A stretch of DNA of 64,000 nucleotides, taken from assembly GCA_000349905.1 (NCBI GenBank), contig KB722741.1, positions 1,338,103-1,402,102 on the forward strand. Reading direction: 5' to 3'. Made by a program: the position numbers and the translations under genes. Positions 21,595 to 35,249 of the stretch are shown piece after piece. This DNA is from Volvariella volvacea V23 (Eukaryota > Basidiomycota > Agaricomycetes > Agaricales > Pluteaceae). Each line of letters opens with the position of its first letter. Positions within the stretch are counted from its first letter, which is position 1. The notes below the pieces were generated by a model. The model searched no databases and was not told where the DNA came from. It was given only the letters and a program-made list of their open reading frames with translations.

Positions 21595-23367
21595 TCATGA
21601 GTCTCTATACTCGTCAACATTACTGGAGAATCCGCTAGCTGTACTGGAAAGAGAGGTTGAGGTCGAATGATAACCATCATATGGTCGCAACGTCGGCTGG
21701 GAAGTGATCGCCTGCAAGGATGGGGGGCCGTCTATCAGGTGTGCTTCGCTAGATGGCCAAAGCGACCCATAGCTATGGGTCTGGTAAGATTGTGGCGAGA
21801 ACTGAATAGAAGGTGAGTTTGGGAATGGAGTCCCGGGATGCGTCTCTCGTCCGTGTTTGGCATTTTCAGTCGTGTCGCGTGTGAGCCACGGTAAGCGCTG
21901 TGAAGACAGCGACCCAAGTTCGCGGCTTCCGGAAACCTGACTAGGAAAGCGGCTCCCAAAGGTCGGTGAGAGTGCCTCAGTGTCCCGTTGGTGCGATATC
22001 ATCGCTGGTGAATCGTAGTTGTCTGAATGGGTACTATGACGATCGTGGTAGACGGAAGTGGTCTCGTACGCATGCCCCTGCCAGCGACTAGTGTGGGTTG
22101 CGACAGGGAAAGACTGGGGTGGGGGTGCAACAACCCCATTGCTGCCTTCACGTCGACGAGATATGGGGTGCGAATGATGCGTTGGGGAGGGAGAGGGTGA
22201 CCAAGCAAGCTGTTCCTGACGGTGAAGGGGGGCGATCCGCGATTCCTCAACTGGTAGAGACCACTTCTCATTGGCCCCTTCTCGTGAAAAGAGGGTTGGC
22301 GAGGTAGCTGAGTGGTGGGAAGCACTGTAGATTGGGGGTGCAGAGTACGACGATGCCGGTAGGGAGTGGTTCACGTGGGTGGATGACCAGCTGGGTGGGT
22401 GGTGGTACCCTCTGTCCTCTATCTTGACCTCCGCCACTCCGTCTAGGTCCTCTGTTTCGCACCTACAACGAAGATTAGGTTCGAGCTTGTTGGAATCGCA
22501 TTCCACGCACACCAGCCGAGGTTTTCCATCTGGACCCATCTCAACCTTGGGAGGCACCCGGAATGCTGTCAGGCGGAAAATGTGGGGCGGCATATATATC
22601 GACATGATGTCCGGTCGCGAGGACGGCCGCTGGGGGCGGGATCAATCTGATTTTCGTCCAGCGAGGTATGAGAGCTGCTTTACCTTGAGTTTGCCCGAGC
22701 GAACATCCTCCAGTGTGTAGTACGATATCAAGTGCAGGTCGGAGCCCTCGACGTTGACGGTGATCGTCTAGAAGCCAGCCCTGATTAGTGCGTGCCGTCT
22801 TTGGCCTTGCGATGGGGACTGACCCTTTTTATCAAGCCTCCTGGCTTGTCGCTGATAGGGTGCCCCGAGTGCTTGTGGTGGCTTCCAGGGCTACGGTCGG
22901 GGTAGTCCCTGCGGATGGACAAGGGGCGAGTGGGATCATCGGGGGTATGGACCTTTTTGTGGCTTGGGCGACTGGTTGCACGCTCATTGATCTCTCGGTA
23001 GACCTGACGTAGCGGAATATCAGAAGGAAGACATAGTGAGGGGGATCTGCGGCACACACCAGAAAGTTTCCCATGATACGGGATGGTGACCATAAAAGAC
23101 CGTCTTTAAAAAGCCACAGGTGAGTAGGGTCGTCATACTGACGTCGACGGCCGGAATGTACTAACCAGTCCAACGCTTGATGCCGCTCTCCTCGACGCTG
23201 AAGACAAAGACGGCGCCGCTTTTGATCATGTTCCTGCGCTCGGTATCGTTGAGGCGTCGCGTTATTCGGGGTATGACGCCCTGTCGTGCAGCATGGATTA
23301 GGCGGAGGGCGTTGACGGTGGTTTCGACGTAGCCTGTAAATGGAGGGACATCCGGGTTGCTCGTCAT
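21595..23367 (-). CDS. WOPR (Gti1/Pac2-type) transcription factor
   Basis: WOPR proteins (Wor1, Ryp1, Gti1, Pac2) are fungal DNA-binding regulators of morphology and development. Five exons, 23367-23166, 23103-23060, 23003-22824, 22767-22684 and 22629-21595, give 514 residues. The first WOPR half reads FTGYVETTVNALRLIHAAR, RRLNDTERRNMIKSGAVFVF, GIKRWTDGLLWSPSRIMGNF and VYREINER. A variable basic/His-rich linker follows. The second half reads GGLIKRTITVNVEGSDLHLI, SYYTLEDVRSGKLKRPSSRP and IFRLTAFRVPPKVEMG. The C-terminal 300 residues are Ser/Pro/His-rich and probably disordered activation sequence. A short Cys-containing patch (CVECDSNKLEPNLRCRC) follows the second half. The start is ATG 23367; codons further upstream in frame are not ATG. 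This is almost certainly a nuclear regulator; which process it controls is not visible. Confidence 0.93.
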
Positions 23368-26300
23368 TTCAGTGCGGTTAAGCTTGAGGTTGTTGGACAA
23401 TCGAGAGGTTGTGGGATGGCTTGGGGGAAGTGAGTCCCTTCCTTTATGATTTGCATTGGGTCCTATGCCTTATTATCAAATGGTTCGAATTCCCAATGGA
23501 ATCGTCGATACTACCTCGCCACCGGCTTAATGTGGTGTTTGATGTATCGGCGTCCATTAGCCTTCGAAAGCCCTGTAAGGAGCCAACGTTACCCGAAGCC
23601 CATACTGCTGACGCCACCTTGTCACCTGTCTGGTGAGCGTGCTGGTTATCTATTTGTGTCCGTTGCTACTTGAGAGGGATTCATGCAGATAAGTCTAGCA
23701 AATCTTGGCTCCACCTCTCATTTGGACCTCAGGAGATCCGGGTTACTGCTCTCATGTGCTCAGCTGAGTAAGGTTTCACTCGATATCTCGGAGCGTCGTT
23801 TCGAGATGTCGCCCTTCCACTACGGGTTCTTGAGCTCGCACAATTCTCAAATGGAAGGAAGCTTGCGATGTGTCCGTTTTGAACTATAAGGTATTGATAC
23901 TACTATGTCTATTGAGTCCCCCGCTTTCCTGGGTAATCGGAAACGGAAACGCGATATTGCTTCACATTCGTGCTCATCAAATCGGTCCGTTTGAGTGTCT
24001 GCCTTGATGAGCCAACGGCAGAGCAGCGGTGAATTCAGCCTCTGAACATAGAAACTTCTTAATCGGGGGAGAATTGATCCAGTGGACCGAAACCCACGTT
24101 CACATAAAATTATTTAATTGCCCCCTTGTCGACTTCCACAATAGCATTATCTAGGATTTACACTTTGAAAACGGCCAACCCCGACAATGTTGATAACCCC
24201 CTTCCGTGTCCCCCTCTCACCCCCCCCCTCTCCTATATCCGCCAACCCAGCTTTGCCATCAGATTACGCATACGAACCCTTTTGCTACTATACCCGAGGC
24301 TTAGGCCCTTTCGTTCCTCCCTCGTGCGCCCCATGCTTTACGTTCCTTAGGCGCTGCTTCTCCCACTGGGAGGGCAGAAGAATCGCCCTAAATCTTCTAC
24401 CCTCTTTACCCATGTCCTCTCCAAGCACTTGAGTCTTCGCCACGGAGAATCCAATCAGAACCCACTTCATTATGAGTGCCCTTCAATTCAAGGCTTCAGG
24501 AGCCTTTCTACCGCTGAGATGAAATGAGCTATATCCGTCGCTCCCTGAACCTAAGTCAAAATCAATAGTAGATTCAACGTGTAGGCTTGCATTTGAATGT
24601 AAGTGTCCATCTAACTACGACATATGATACGTATGATATCATCCCTCCTTAACCACCAAAACGGCTCGACCCTTCGAGGAATACAACGCGATGGGTGTGA
24701 CCTTGCAAGTCAGCGGGGGGGACTGGAGGTGTGCAGGTGCTGCAAGGTTCCTTCTGCCGTGCGTTGGCCAGCAACGTGCGGAAAGTGGCTCTACCACACG
24801 AATGCAGAACACCAGCCGGTCCTCGGTCGCCTCGCTTTCTTGGACATGCCAGGCCTATTCGCCGTCAGACTTCTCTGTAGACCATGCAGCAACCCGTATT
24901 AGGAGGCCTTCAGGCGAGACCCAAAATCCCGCTTCATTCAGCAATCCTTCAGGATCGCTCACCCTGCGTCGATGGGTGCCCCCTCCGCCAACATGGGAGC
25001 ACGCACAAGTTACTCCGCTCCAACTAGGATGGATGAATTGACCAGGAGGCTGAGCATTCCAATCGAAAGTTTGATTGCGCGGGATTAATTACCAACATGG
25101 CCAGTGATTTGTGTGAGTAATCTGTAACACTTTTCTTACGTGAAGGGTTGGGGGCAAGCCTGATGTTGCCCATATCGTGCATCTTAATGATCTGCTGCTA
25201 CTCCAAGTACTCCTCTCCCCGGTTTTATCACCTGTGTTGACACAGGCTTGCTTCGGCCTGGCCTCGGTGCACGACAGAATGGCGGGGAGAAACGCGTGAG
25301 CGATGCATGGCTGACCCGTCAGAAAATTGCACAGCGGACTTTACCGTTCACACGTGTTCGTTCCCTCCCAAAAGTTTCTCAGATATGTTCAATAAGCTCA
25401 AGCTACCACATCTCTTTGATATATCAGTGATTCCCAAACCAGAGTGAACTGCCAAACAATGACGGCATTACAGGGCAGATTTTACAAGTACAGGAATTAA
25501 CAGGACAGCCCGAGCGAGCTCGAGACCACCTGCGAGTAAAGTCCATCGCTGCTCGTTTCAACAACAAACAACTATCAACTTGGGTTGCCACTTTCGTGAA
25601 CCTGAAGGTCGACATCCTTCCGTCACTTATAATTAACATGATTTCATGAAAGTCCGCCTTCAGACCATCGGCATATGTCTTTCCCTGACACATGCCCCTA
25701 ACGTGTCATTTAATCCGTTTGCCTCTGACAATGATGCAATGGTACCCTCTCGTCATGCATCTTCATGACGCACTCAATCGTGCTGAGTTTGCGGTGATGG
25801 ATCAAGTGATAAGTCTTCTCCACTTATCAACCCAGGATTTACGCTGACTTGAAATTAGGGTGTGAGCGCCGCGGTTTCGGAAACTTTCCTGTTGCAAGTT
25901 TCATCGGGGCCTATTTCGTCACAGGAAATGCAGTTGACGAAACCAGTTAGTGAGTTGCCTCTTTTTCCGTGATCTGCTGACATGTCGATCTCGGAGATTT
26001 GGGTAACCGCGCCTCCCTTATACCAGGATTTAGTGACCGGGACGTGCCTCGCTTTCACAGTTATAGGTCCTGATAATCTCAATTTATAGAATTCAACATG
26101 CAACTGTTGATCTCGTCCTTGCAGTCGTCATCCTCATGTATTATGGTTTCCCCTCTTGGATACTACATGCTCCACCAGTTAATGAATGTCATCGCTAGAC
26201 ACGTTATGGAAGAATAATACGATGAGTATCTATCATCAGAAGGGTGTAGAAACGTCGCTGTCTAACATACTTCAACCGGTAACTTGGCGATTACCTGCAT

Positions 26301-28238
26301 GCCAGGTCAAATATATCCTCGTGCAGGCTATGACGTGGTCCCAAGCCCAGGCTCAGGTCCTCGTTCAATTGTACGTGCTGGATTGTGACTTCCGTACTCT
26401 TCAATGAGGACACCATTCTTGTGCGTTATTACTTGATGGCTACTGCAGGCACCAGGATCGATTCTACATTGAATTTTCTAGATTAAATACCCTTGATGGA
26501 TTCGCAAGAACATATCAGAACCCAGATATTTACCCCAGTATCCCTATACGCAAGTTACATCTCAGAAAACCCACCACGTACTAATTCGGCTCTTGACATC
26601 GGGAGATCTAGGTATAAGAGACCTAATGAGGGAATCCGTAATCTTACTTCATCTCGTGAAAACCCTTGGGTAGAGTTACCTGTCATGGTAAGAGCCTTGG
26701 CAGATACTATCCGATCATTAATGTGCTCTGTCACTTCCAGCTCAATCTTCGAGCTTCAGGGTTTCGTCTTCAACTTGAAGCAATGACGTGCGTCGACTAG
26801 CCACGAGGTCTGCCTTCGTAATTGTCTAGTAATTGTTCAGTACTGCCCGAAGAAAATCTCTCCTATCGTCCCGCGTGGTGAGCTGGAGATTTGCGCACCG
26901 GCTGGTTGATAAAGTCTGCATCAGTGACAAAGACAAAGGAATAGTGGTAGTGTATCGGATCTGAGGCCGTCTGGACGACTTCCAAAATCGTGGCAACAAT
27001 GACTATGGAACTCGAGAAGGATTTGAGCAAGGTCATTTCGTGATTTCCGACTCTGATTTTCCCCACTTACTCACGCGCTACCTCTCCGCGCTTAACGAGA
27101 TGGAATAAATTGGCTTATACGGACTATCTATCGGCGACCACGCGATTGCAGAACGTAGCGCTATAACTTCCTTGCTGTAGATCGTCGTCAATGATCCCAC
27201 TTGCTAAAATACATGACGCTCCTTTCGGGGTTTTGTCCCTTGATCAATTGTTGAGGTGGTGAGGGACAAAGCATGCCGAATCCGTCAATGATGGTGATGA
27301 CGATGATGTGGCTGTACCTAAATCACCTGTAAGTACTTTACCCGTGGCACCGTTTGGGCATTTGAATTGGATCCTCGTTTACTCCCGGAGCCGAATTTTG
27401 AAGATCCTTTTTCTCTCTTTGGATAGCATTCCATATAAGCATATCCTCTTCTCTGCTCTGCAAGCACCGCGGTTGTGCACACCCTCGGACCTCTCTAGAG
27501 TTGGGTCTTTCAGCACGACCTTTGGCTTCCGTCAGAACAATGAAGCCCAAAGGGTATTGAGGCTCCATCAAGCATGTTTAATAACAAGCATGTTTGCGTC
27601 ATTTTTTGGAGCCTCAAAGCCACTATAATCAAACGCCACTTCCCCATTAATAGAAGGCACTGGAATCCGTCGCTTTATCCTATTTGCGCGCTTTCTCCGC
27701 CGATCTCGACCTTGAGGCTTATCTCAAATAGTTTGAGGTAAACTAGCATTCTGCGATCACATAATCGGGCAACATACATTTGTTAGGCATCCTTGATCAC
27801 CCAACACAGGCGTGCAAAACAAGTAACCGGTTTTCACTCGCCAGGCATGTGCAAGCCAGCACATAAATCGCAACGGTGCAAGACACAAGACGCAATTTAA
27901 GCGATGATATCAAATACAACAAAGTTATGATTTGAGAGCTACACGACAAGAAAGCAAATCAGAGCTGCGTGATAGCACAAAGCAACTATGGCTAACAAGC
28001 CATAGTACATAAATATCATGGTATCCAAACTCCGCAGTGCATATGTGTAAAAAGGAAAGAAATTGTCCGCCCGTGCCCCCACATCATCTAATTCGACCGA
28101 ACAAGTTGCCAAACTTGTCATTGATCCTTTCTTTATCCCATCCCACAAATTCACCCACTCCCCTTAGAAAGGAGAGGCCACCCCTGCTTGTGATGACAAG
28201 CACTCCACCTCCCCGGCACACGCGCAAGGCATCGATTA
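23368..28238. other. Long gene-poor stretch, no gene assigned
   Basis: Almost 4.9 kb without a gene I can support. Open frames are under about 120 residues and none shows a family motif. The minus-strand frames at 25855-26103 and 26863-27066 and the plus frames at 26186-26407 and 26493-26786 have protein-like composition in patches, which could be relics of a decayed multi-exon gene. The first part includes the WOPR promoter. The last few hundred bases include the 3' flank of forkhead gene 2. I saw no terminal repeats of a transposon. Confidence 0.35.
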
Positions 28239-30548
28239 TCATGCCGTGTCGCGCCTCTCGTGCTGATACTGTGTTGTGGAACTGCCATCTGAGCTCTCGC
28301 TACGATATCTCATATCGTACATCCCATGGTACGATTGCTCTTGTCCTTGTCCCTGGTTTTGTTGCTGACCTTGACTAGGGCCCTGATGAGCCGAGCTGTA
28401 AGGACCCAAAGGAGGCCTGCTTTGTCCATACTGATCCACAAAAGGCCCAGAAGGAAGGTTACCGAAAGGCATGGGGTGTTGTGGGTGCGGCTGATTGGCG
28501 CCACGGTATTCGTAACCCTGAGGGGATCCCAAGTTGGACTGTTGAGATGAGGAAGGACTCGATTGCATCTGGTTGTACAAGGCCTGACGGTTCGCAGCAA
28601 TTATGGTGGAATGTTCAAAGGGATTGGTGCGTTGGGGATAAGCGGAGCCACTGCCTGGCCTAGTTTGCAGAGGGGGGTCGGCGATCATGGCTGTGGGCGA
28701 GTGTGTTTGTGTTGAGGAACTGGAAGTAGAAGCCGAGCCGCCAGACACATGGCTAGGTGGAATGATGGGAGGGGGAGGGTTGAAGAAGCCGGATGAAGGG
28801 CCTTGAAGGGGTGCGTTTTGATAGTTTGACATGTCGTAGGGTGCAAAGCGGAAATTAGGTGCAGGAGCTCTCCGCGTTGTTCTTGGAACACCTGCGCCTG
28901 CAGTTGGTGTTACAGCCATAGCCGTGCTTTCCGGGCCAGGAGAACCAGCGTTCGATGCCGTCTCAGAGAGATCGTCGTCGTCGTCTTCGTCATCGTCAAA
29001 GTCTTCTTCAGCCCTAGTAGACCTTCTAGATCCTGCTCCACTGCGGTTCTTGGGTCGACGCTTGCGCTCCCTTTTATAGCCTTCACCGTTGGAGACGTCT
29101 AGTTCCCAGTAACTTCCCTTCCCTGGCTCGGTGATGGGGCGCGAGCAGCGACGAAAGACCTTGTTAAGAGAGAGGTTGTGGCGGATAGAATGCTGTAATA
29201 CAAAGGAACATCAATAAGTCTTGAGCCATCTAGAATCATTTAACAGCACTATACATACCTTCCACGCCTCCTTCTTGTCATTTCTATAGTACTCGAATCT
29301 ATTCTCAATGGCCTCATAAATCCCCTTTAATGTCAGCTTTTTCTTTTCGCTCCCATAGATTGCCAACTTGATCAGCACCGGAAGTGGATGTGGCGGGCGT
29401 TCGCCCGGCTGTGGATCAGGTAATGCCCAAAGGTCTACAGGACGGTCTGGGGGGATGTTAAATTGTCCTCTGAGGTATTCACCGGCATCTGGAAAGCGAC
29501 TCGGGGGGTCAACCGACGACGTTGGGGGTAGAGCCGGCATGGGTGCTCCTGCGTGACCAGACGACATATGATACTGTGCTGGGTTGGATGCTTGTGCTGG
29601 GTTCCCGTAGATATCAGGAGGATAGGTGGCGGGGAGAGAACTTGTGCTCTGGTCGTAGTCGGAGGACAAACGGGGGAGTAGAGGAGGGTAGGTTTGGGAC
29701 CGATCTGGGGATGTGTATACACGATGCTGTTGTTGCTGAGTTTGGATATGATACATGTGGCTTTCCGAAACCATGTTAGAGTTTGCAAACTGATTTCTTG
29801 CCGTCAGATCATGTTGATGTTGATGTTGCTCCAATGGTGTTAAGCGATTTCCTTGGTCCCGACGGTACTGGATAGTCAAAGGGCTGGTGAATGGGCTTTG
29901 GGAGAGTGTCGGATGGGAGTACTGATTCGCTGATCCGCTTGGGTTGTGTTGTGTGTACGTATTGACGCTGAGGCCCGAGGTCGTATCGTAGCCTTGGTCA
30001 TGTGCAGGGATACGAAATTCATCAGTGGCAAAAGGGTTGGGGTTATGAGAGACAGCGGACTGAGGCTGTAAAAAACAAATTCAGGGGAAGGAGAACAAAA
30101 AAAGAGTGTTAGCGAGTTAATTAAGGAGAAGTCATCATGACCACTAAGGAAATGGCTCTGTTAGGAAAAGTTTGCTTACGGGAGAGTGGCGTATTTCGGG
30201 GGCCAGCGCGAGACGCGTCGAAACGGGTTGTTGATATTGATTATGAGCTCGTGGTATGTACGGTGTATCCTCAACTACTTGTTCAGTTATATTAGTCGTT
30301 GGAGGTTGATGAGTGGGGAATGTGGTGTATGAAATGGGGTCCTCTGGGTGTATGTTGTGGCCCGACTCTTGTGATCCAGGTGGGCCTCCGCCCCCACTAT
30401 ACCCACCTCCAGGGGACCCAGCGTCCGAACCCTCACTGGAGTGATTGTAGGACCTGGGTACCTCATTGGAGTAGAGGTTGAATGGACCAGCATTTGCAAA
30501 GGTGGCATCATAGGTCGGAAAAAATCCTCGTTCGTATTGGACAGACAT
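28239..30548 (-). CDS. Forkhead-domain transcription factor 2
   Basis: Three exons, 30548-30180, 30065-29259 and 29192-28239, give 709 residues. The first two are Pro/Ser/Gly/Gln/His-rich. Exon 2 ends with [54 protein letters not shown] and [18 protein letters not shown]. Exon 3 opens with [20 protein letters not shown], then [18 protein letters not shown], completing the forkhead domain (recognition helix plus wing). A basic run ([11 protein letters not shown]) after the domain may be a nuclear localisation signal. An acidic patch ([16 protein letters not shown]) follows, then a long Pro/Gln/Ser tail. The intron inside the domain is at the same codon and phase as in forkhead protein 1 (AWK-HSIRHN). 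The canonical KPPYSY start is replaced by [12 protein letters not shown]-binding regulator; targets unknown. Confidence 0.92.
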
Positions 30549-33500
30549 GGTGCAGATCCTGGCTCGTTCGACACGATTTTGGAATAGAAAGTATGTGGCG
30601 GGAGGTAGCGCAAGGGATGAGAGGACCAGTGACCGAAGACAGACGACGAGCGATGGTGTTGATGATAATTACGCCAATAACCGCACGGGCACGCGTTCCA
30701 ATATAGGATTCGCGCCCACGAAACGGAAAAGGCATTCCATCAATACGGATGTGAAAGGGCACGAGGACAAGCGTGGTGGGGGGCAGGGGGAGCGGGAAAA
30801 AAGGGTCGAGGGAGAGCCAATGAGGATAGCACGGATCGGTGATGATCCACGTGAAAGGTCAACGCGGCATGAAAGAAATTCGGGCATTCCAATAAAGAGG
30901 GAGAACAAAGGACGGGCAGCATGAACATCAGTCCGAGTGATCATAACCAAGAAAGGCAATATCGCCGACTCACGGAATATCGTGACAAAATTTCGTGAAG
31001 GCGATGGCAAATTGTGGGTGCTCGAGCCGTCAATCAAAATTGACAGTGAGGACCAGTAGAATTGAGGAGTTATCAGGAGTAGAAGAGTCCTCAAGAGGTC
31101 GAGAGAGGAGAGGAGGTGCTTGTGGGCTACCATTGCTATTCCTCGAGCTTATAAAGGCCTCAAAGCTCAAAAGTTAGAATTACCCGCTATGGTATTTTTC
31201 CGTTGATTGGTATACCTCGCAAACGGCGGGATTGGTTCCGACCCAGTTTTTCATGGGAACTGCTTCCCATAAGGAAGTGGTAGGGTCCAGTTCTACCAGT
31301 TTGGGAATTGAAAATTACCAGGTCGGGTAATTTTCGAGGGCAAAAGTGAGATATACCTACCTGGGTAATTTTGATGGATTGGTATTGACCCACTTTCTGA
31401 AAATTACCGGATGAGGGATATCGCAGCGGAGTGGGCGTCGCGTGCGCCAAATCTACCCGAGATTGACGCCTGATCGCGCCGCGGAGTGGACATGGGTTTT
31501 GTGTTCAAAGCTCTCCTGTAGCACCAAATTATCAATCAGATATGCAAATGCATGAAGAAAGTAGGGACCACAAAGGACCTACAACCGCCTCCATAATATG
31601 GTGCCAAACCCGCCCCCGACGTTTGACCCAGCGACGCTTCGGCAAACTCCGTGCAGCGCACACCCGTAATTTTCAACCTATTTCCACCTTGCTCCCCCCC
31701 TTCCTCACCAGACACGTCCTTGCCCAATGTTCATTGTAATGCACAGAGATGAATGTGAAATAAGTAATGAACACAAGTCTTGAGTATGAGCCAGTTGATT
31801 GATCTTGTCAATGATCTCGATTTTCTGGTATCGGCATGCCATCAAGGTACTCACATCTCGGCGCCCACAAAGCGAACTACGTTCCCTGGGTATGTCATCG
31901 TAGCCTTATTAAGTTGCCAATGAGTCTCCTTCGACGACCAACGAAAGCTGGTAAGGCATGTCGAGCCGGATGGCGAGTAGCGGCGGACGGTGAAGGCGAA
32001 CAAGGTGATAGAACTCCATTATGGAGCTATTGGCATGCGTTCTTATGGTAAACCTTGTAATAAGGGGACATCAAGTGATGGAAGTCTCCGGAAAATGGGA
32101 AAGAGAGGCAGCCGCTATAGGAAATTTCTTCCCTGTCGGTGAACAGGCTGCTAACACCTGTACTGGTCCATCAGTTGCCATTGTATCGGCTGACCCGTCG
32201 GCAGGTCCTTGACTCATGATTACATACCATAAATGATAAACACACCTTTGCAGCAACGAATATCCTCTGAATCGTAGCCGGGACTATGTGCAGATTGGCG
32301 ATAGCCGAGCGAGTAATCGTATTTGACCGTGGCTGGGCTCAGCCCGTGGGGAATGGCGGCGACAGACCGATATGCTCGACGCTGCAATGAACATCAAAGC
32401 GAGGTTCGTCTCAGTGTGCATTAATAGATGCCCTCCGAGAGTGGATGTGGCGTCGGACAGCAGGTGCCTTCCCCCTAGGTCTTGTCGTGGACCACCCATG
32501 AACGATCCAGGGGGTCAGACCCGTTCCCGACGACCAGGGCCAACAAGTACAACAGCATCCCGGACAGCATGGCGTGCGACAGCGGCGCTTGATTTATATT
32601 GGAAACCGATCCAGCCTACAGGTGTTCTGCCTAGCAACAGTTTCGCCAGCACCCAAAAGCATTCGACGCGAAACCTTTACAGCGGAGGGAGCGGCAGCAG
32701 AAAAACAGACAGTGAATGAAATTCCGTGGATGTACTGCCTTGTGTTGTGAAGACGCACCAGAGTCGCAGAATAGCATCAAGATGGTGGCGCAGAGACAAG
32801 AGGGAAATGAGAAAAGCGGCCAAAGAGAGGTATCCAAAAACAATGGCAAATTTGCCGTTCTGTCCAAGGACGTTATCCCTGTAAAAGGCATATCCTCGGG
32901 CGGCTATCTCGTTAGACGCCTATACGCAGGCTTTCCTCGATCCCGAGCATCCTTGATGTGGCGTGATATTCCCTGGAGTGAATCGAAAGAAACCGTCAAT
33001 ACCCAGATCCATGAGTTGCGTTTGAACGGTAACTGACGTACGGACCCGTGATGGGAACCTGTTTCAGGCGTTCCAGTGGTTCGTGGGCAATGGAAATACG
33101 GACACGGAGATGGATATGCCAACCCACGATGGGTCGCGCGTCGCGTCAAGATTACGTCGTCATAAGGAGCGGTTTTGGCGGGCTTAGAGGCAGAGAGAGG
33201 AGAAAAATGACACGGACTTGCGGTGTGGCGGGCACGAGTAGCTAAGGAAGCAGCAATGAATTATTCAACAAGACATATAAAACATGTAATAAATACCGAC
33301 ACTTTCGCACCCTTTTGATCGACAATGCGTATATATAGCGTCTGTAAGTACGTGTGCGGTAGTGGTGATGATGTGTGGTGTTCGCGACCGACGGGTATGT
33401 GTACGCCTTGATGACGATCTTCGTAATTATGCGAGCGCCAGCGTACCCGCGAAGATACACTCGAGTGTCCGTAATTTGGAAGTTGGTGGTGTGTAAATTT

Positions 33501-35249
33501 TTCTGGTCAAAAGACCACAAGGGCACCAGTAAAGTTGGTGGCGTAATCAACGACAAAGTTTGTGCCTAGCAGCGCGGCAGCATCATGAGCGGGAGTGAGA
33601 GTATTCAGTTTCAACAGAGGTGGGACAAAGAGTCGGCCAATTAAATCATTTACCGGGTTCGCCCCCAATTTCCGAAAAATTTTCCATTATACCCACTGAT
33701 TTCCACCATATATCAAGCAAGCGTCTGTTCTGCGAGCCGTCGCCGGTCCCAGCATCCACCAACTACTACAATGTCGCGACGCGTATCAGCTCAGCGCTTA
33801 AATGACGCGATTTCCAAGGCTGGTAGATATTGCCAAATTTATACATCGATCGGCCCCAAAAAGTGGACCCACATACGCCCACAAATTAGGCGGGTATCGT
33901 GACGATTTAGGCGAGCACCGCGATAAATTACCGTGGGTGAGATAAGTGCTCCCGTTCGCTGTACGCCGCCAGCCCTTGATTGCGGTGTTCGCCACACGGC
34001 TCCGTGTGTGGTGACAGCTGTTCTAGTGTGTTTTGTAGAGGTCAAATATATTGTCGCGATACCGGTCCTGAACGAAGGCTGAAAGCTAAAAAGCTCGACC
34101 GTAGCGCACCGAGTCTGCGTCCGAGTTAGTAGTTTGGGAGTTACCAGCCCGATGGCTGTACCATACATCGTGACGTGCATTCAACGCCCACTAGCACACG
34201 TCTAACAGGTTTGGCCGAGCTCATTTCCTCGAAACACGGAGTACACGTATACACGGAGGCCAAGCCTTGCCTGGATCGGAGAATTCAACAGCTAACGCTC
34301 ACATCAAAATTCAAACACGAATTTACGTTCAAAACACCTTTTATTGAGATATCTACAGAGAGGAGTGTACAACTTTGATTTTTGACCTTCATACTGAACA
34401 AGAGAGAACCGAACAATAACGACCAGATGACTACCAGAAAGGGGACCAAAGAAGCTGAAATGTAAAAGGCTGGATTAAGGGATTCGAATGGCGTGCGCGT
34501 CGAGATATCTGACTTGGTTAAAGAATGGAAGAAGAAAAAGAAAAGAAAAGAAGGTTCTCAAGCCTCAAGGCCTCGAGTCTCGGTGGGGCAGAGGGTTTGA
34601 TGCGCAATAGAATTAGGAAACGATCAGGAAACCCCACAAACAGGGGCCAGAAATAATGATGGCAGGATGAAAGGCCCATAATAACGAAACGAAATGAAAC
34701 TGGGGGTTGTGGTATGTGGCGATACAGTTCGACAGCGGAGGGCCTGGATGGTGTGTCCACGTGTGAACTGGCGTACACCCGGACCAGGGGCCAAGGGCTC
34801 ATCCAATACACTCCCATGTCATGGAATCTGACGGTTGGTGTGCCTCGGAAGTTATTCTGTATTGGCCAGTGGCGGGAAAGATGCAGGGATGGAATGAATT
34901 ATGGATAAAGAAAAGGGAAGAGGAAAAATTGGGATGTCGGATATAAGAACAATGGCGCCAACAAAACGGAGAGCAGTATGGAAGTGGGAAGGAATATGTA
35001 TGTACCGTATAGGAGACAGTAGTTGTGTATGTACAGAATTGTAGGTAAGGGGATAATTGGATTGTATGAATAACTGTATATGGGGACAGGACCAGTGGAA
35101 GTGGAGAGAAGGACGATGAAGATGCAGACGGGGATGATAGGCAATGATGACAAGAAATTGAGTGAAGAACGGGCAGTACCTGAGTCCATGCATTCCAAGA
35201 CATGAGAGTTAAACGATAGCGTGGCGTCCAGTATGCAACAATGGGGCGC
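30549..35249. other. Long gene-poor stretch, no gene assigned
   Basis: About 4.7 kb. The left 600 bp is upstream of forkhead gene 2. 31310-31410 holds a cluster of AAATTACC/GGTAATTT motifs, listed separately. Frames at 31836-32212, 32071-32256 (minus) and 32716-33036 have no recognised motif. A patch reading GNVVRFVGAEM on the minus strand near 31850-31885, with flanking splice-like signals, may be a gene relic. From about 34500 to 35249 the minus strand is T/C-rich, consistent with the long 3' flank of the acidic-protein gene. Confidence 0.35.
31310..31410. repeat. Cluster of GGTAATTTTC motifs in both orientations
   Basis: Within 100 bp the decamer GAAAATTACC or its complement occurs repeatedly. 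GAAAATTACC is at 31310-31319. GGGTAATTTTC is at 31325-31335, so the pair forms a short palindrome. GGGTAATTTT is at 31363-31372, and GAAAATTACCGG at about 31399-31410. A weaker relative (GAATTACCC) lies near 31180. This could be a small foldback element, part of a transposon end, or a cluster of protein binding sites. Nothing in the sequence separates these. Confidence 0.5.

Noticed and set aside
34518..35203. Overlapping minus-strand frames rich in Ser, Phe, Tyr and Pro
   Set aside because: The strand is T/C-rich here, so frames stay open by composition. It lies downstream of the acidic-protein stop and is best read as 3' flank.
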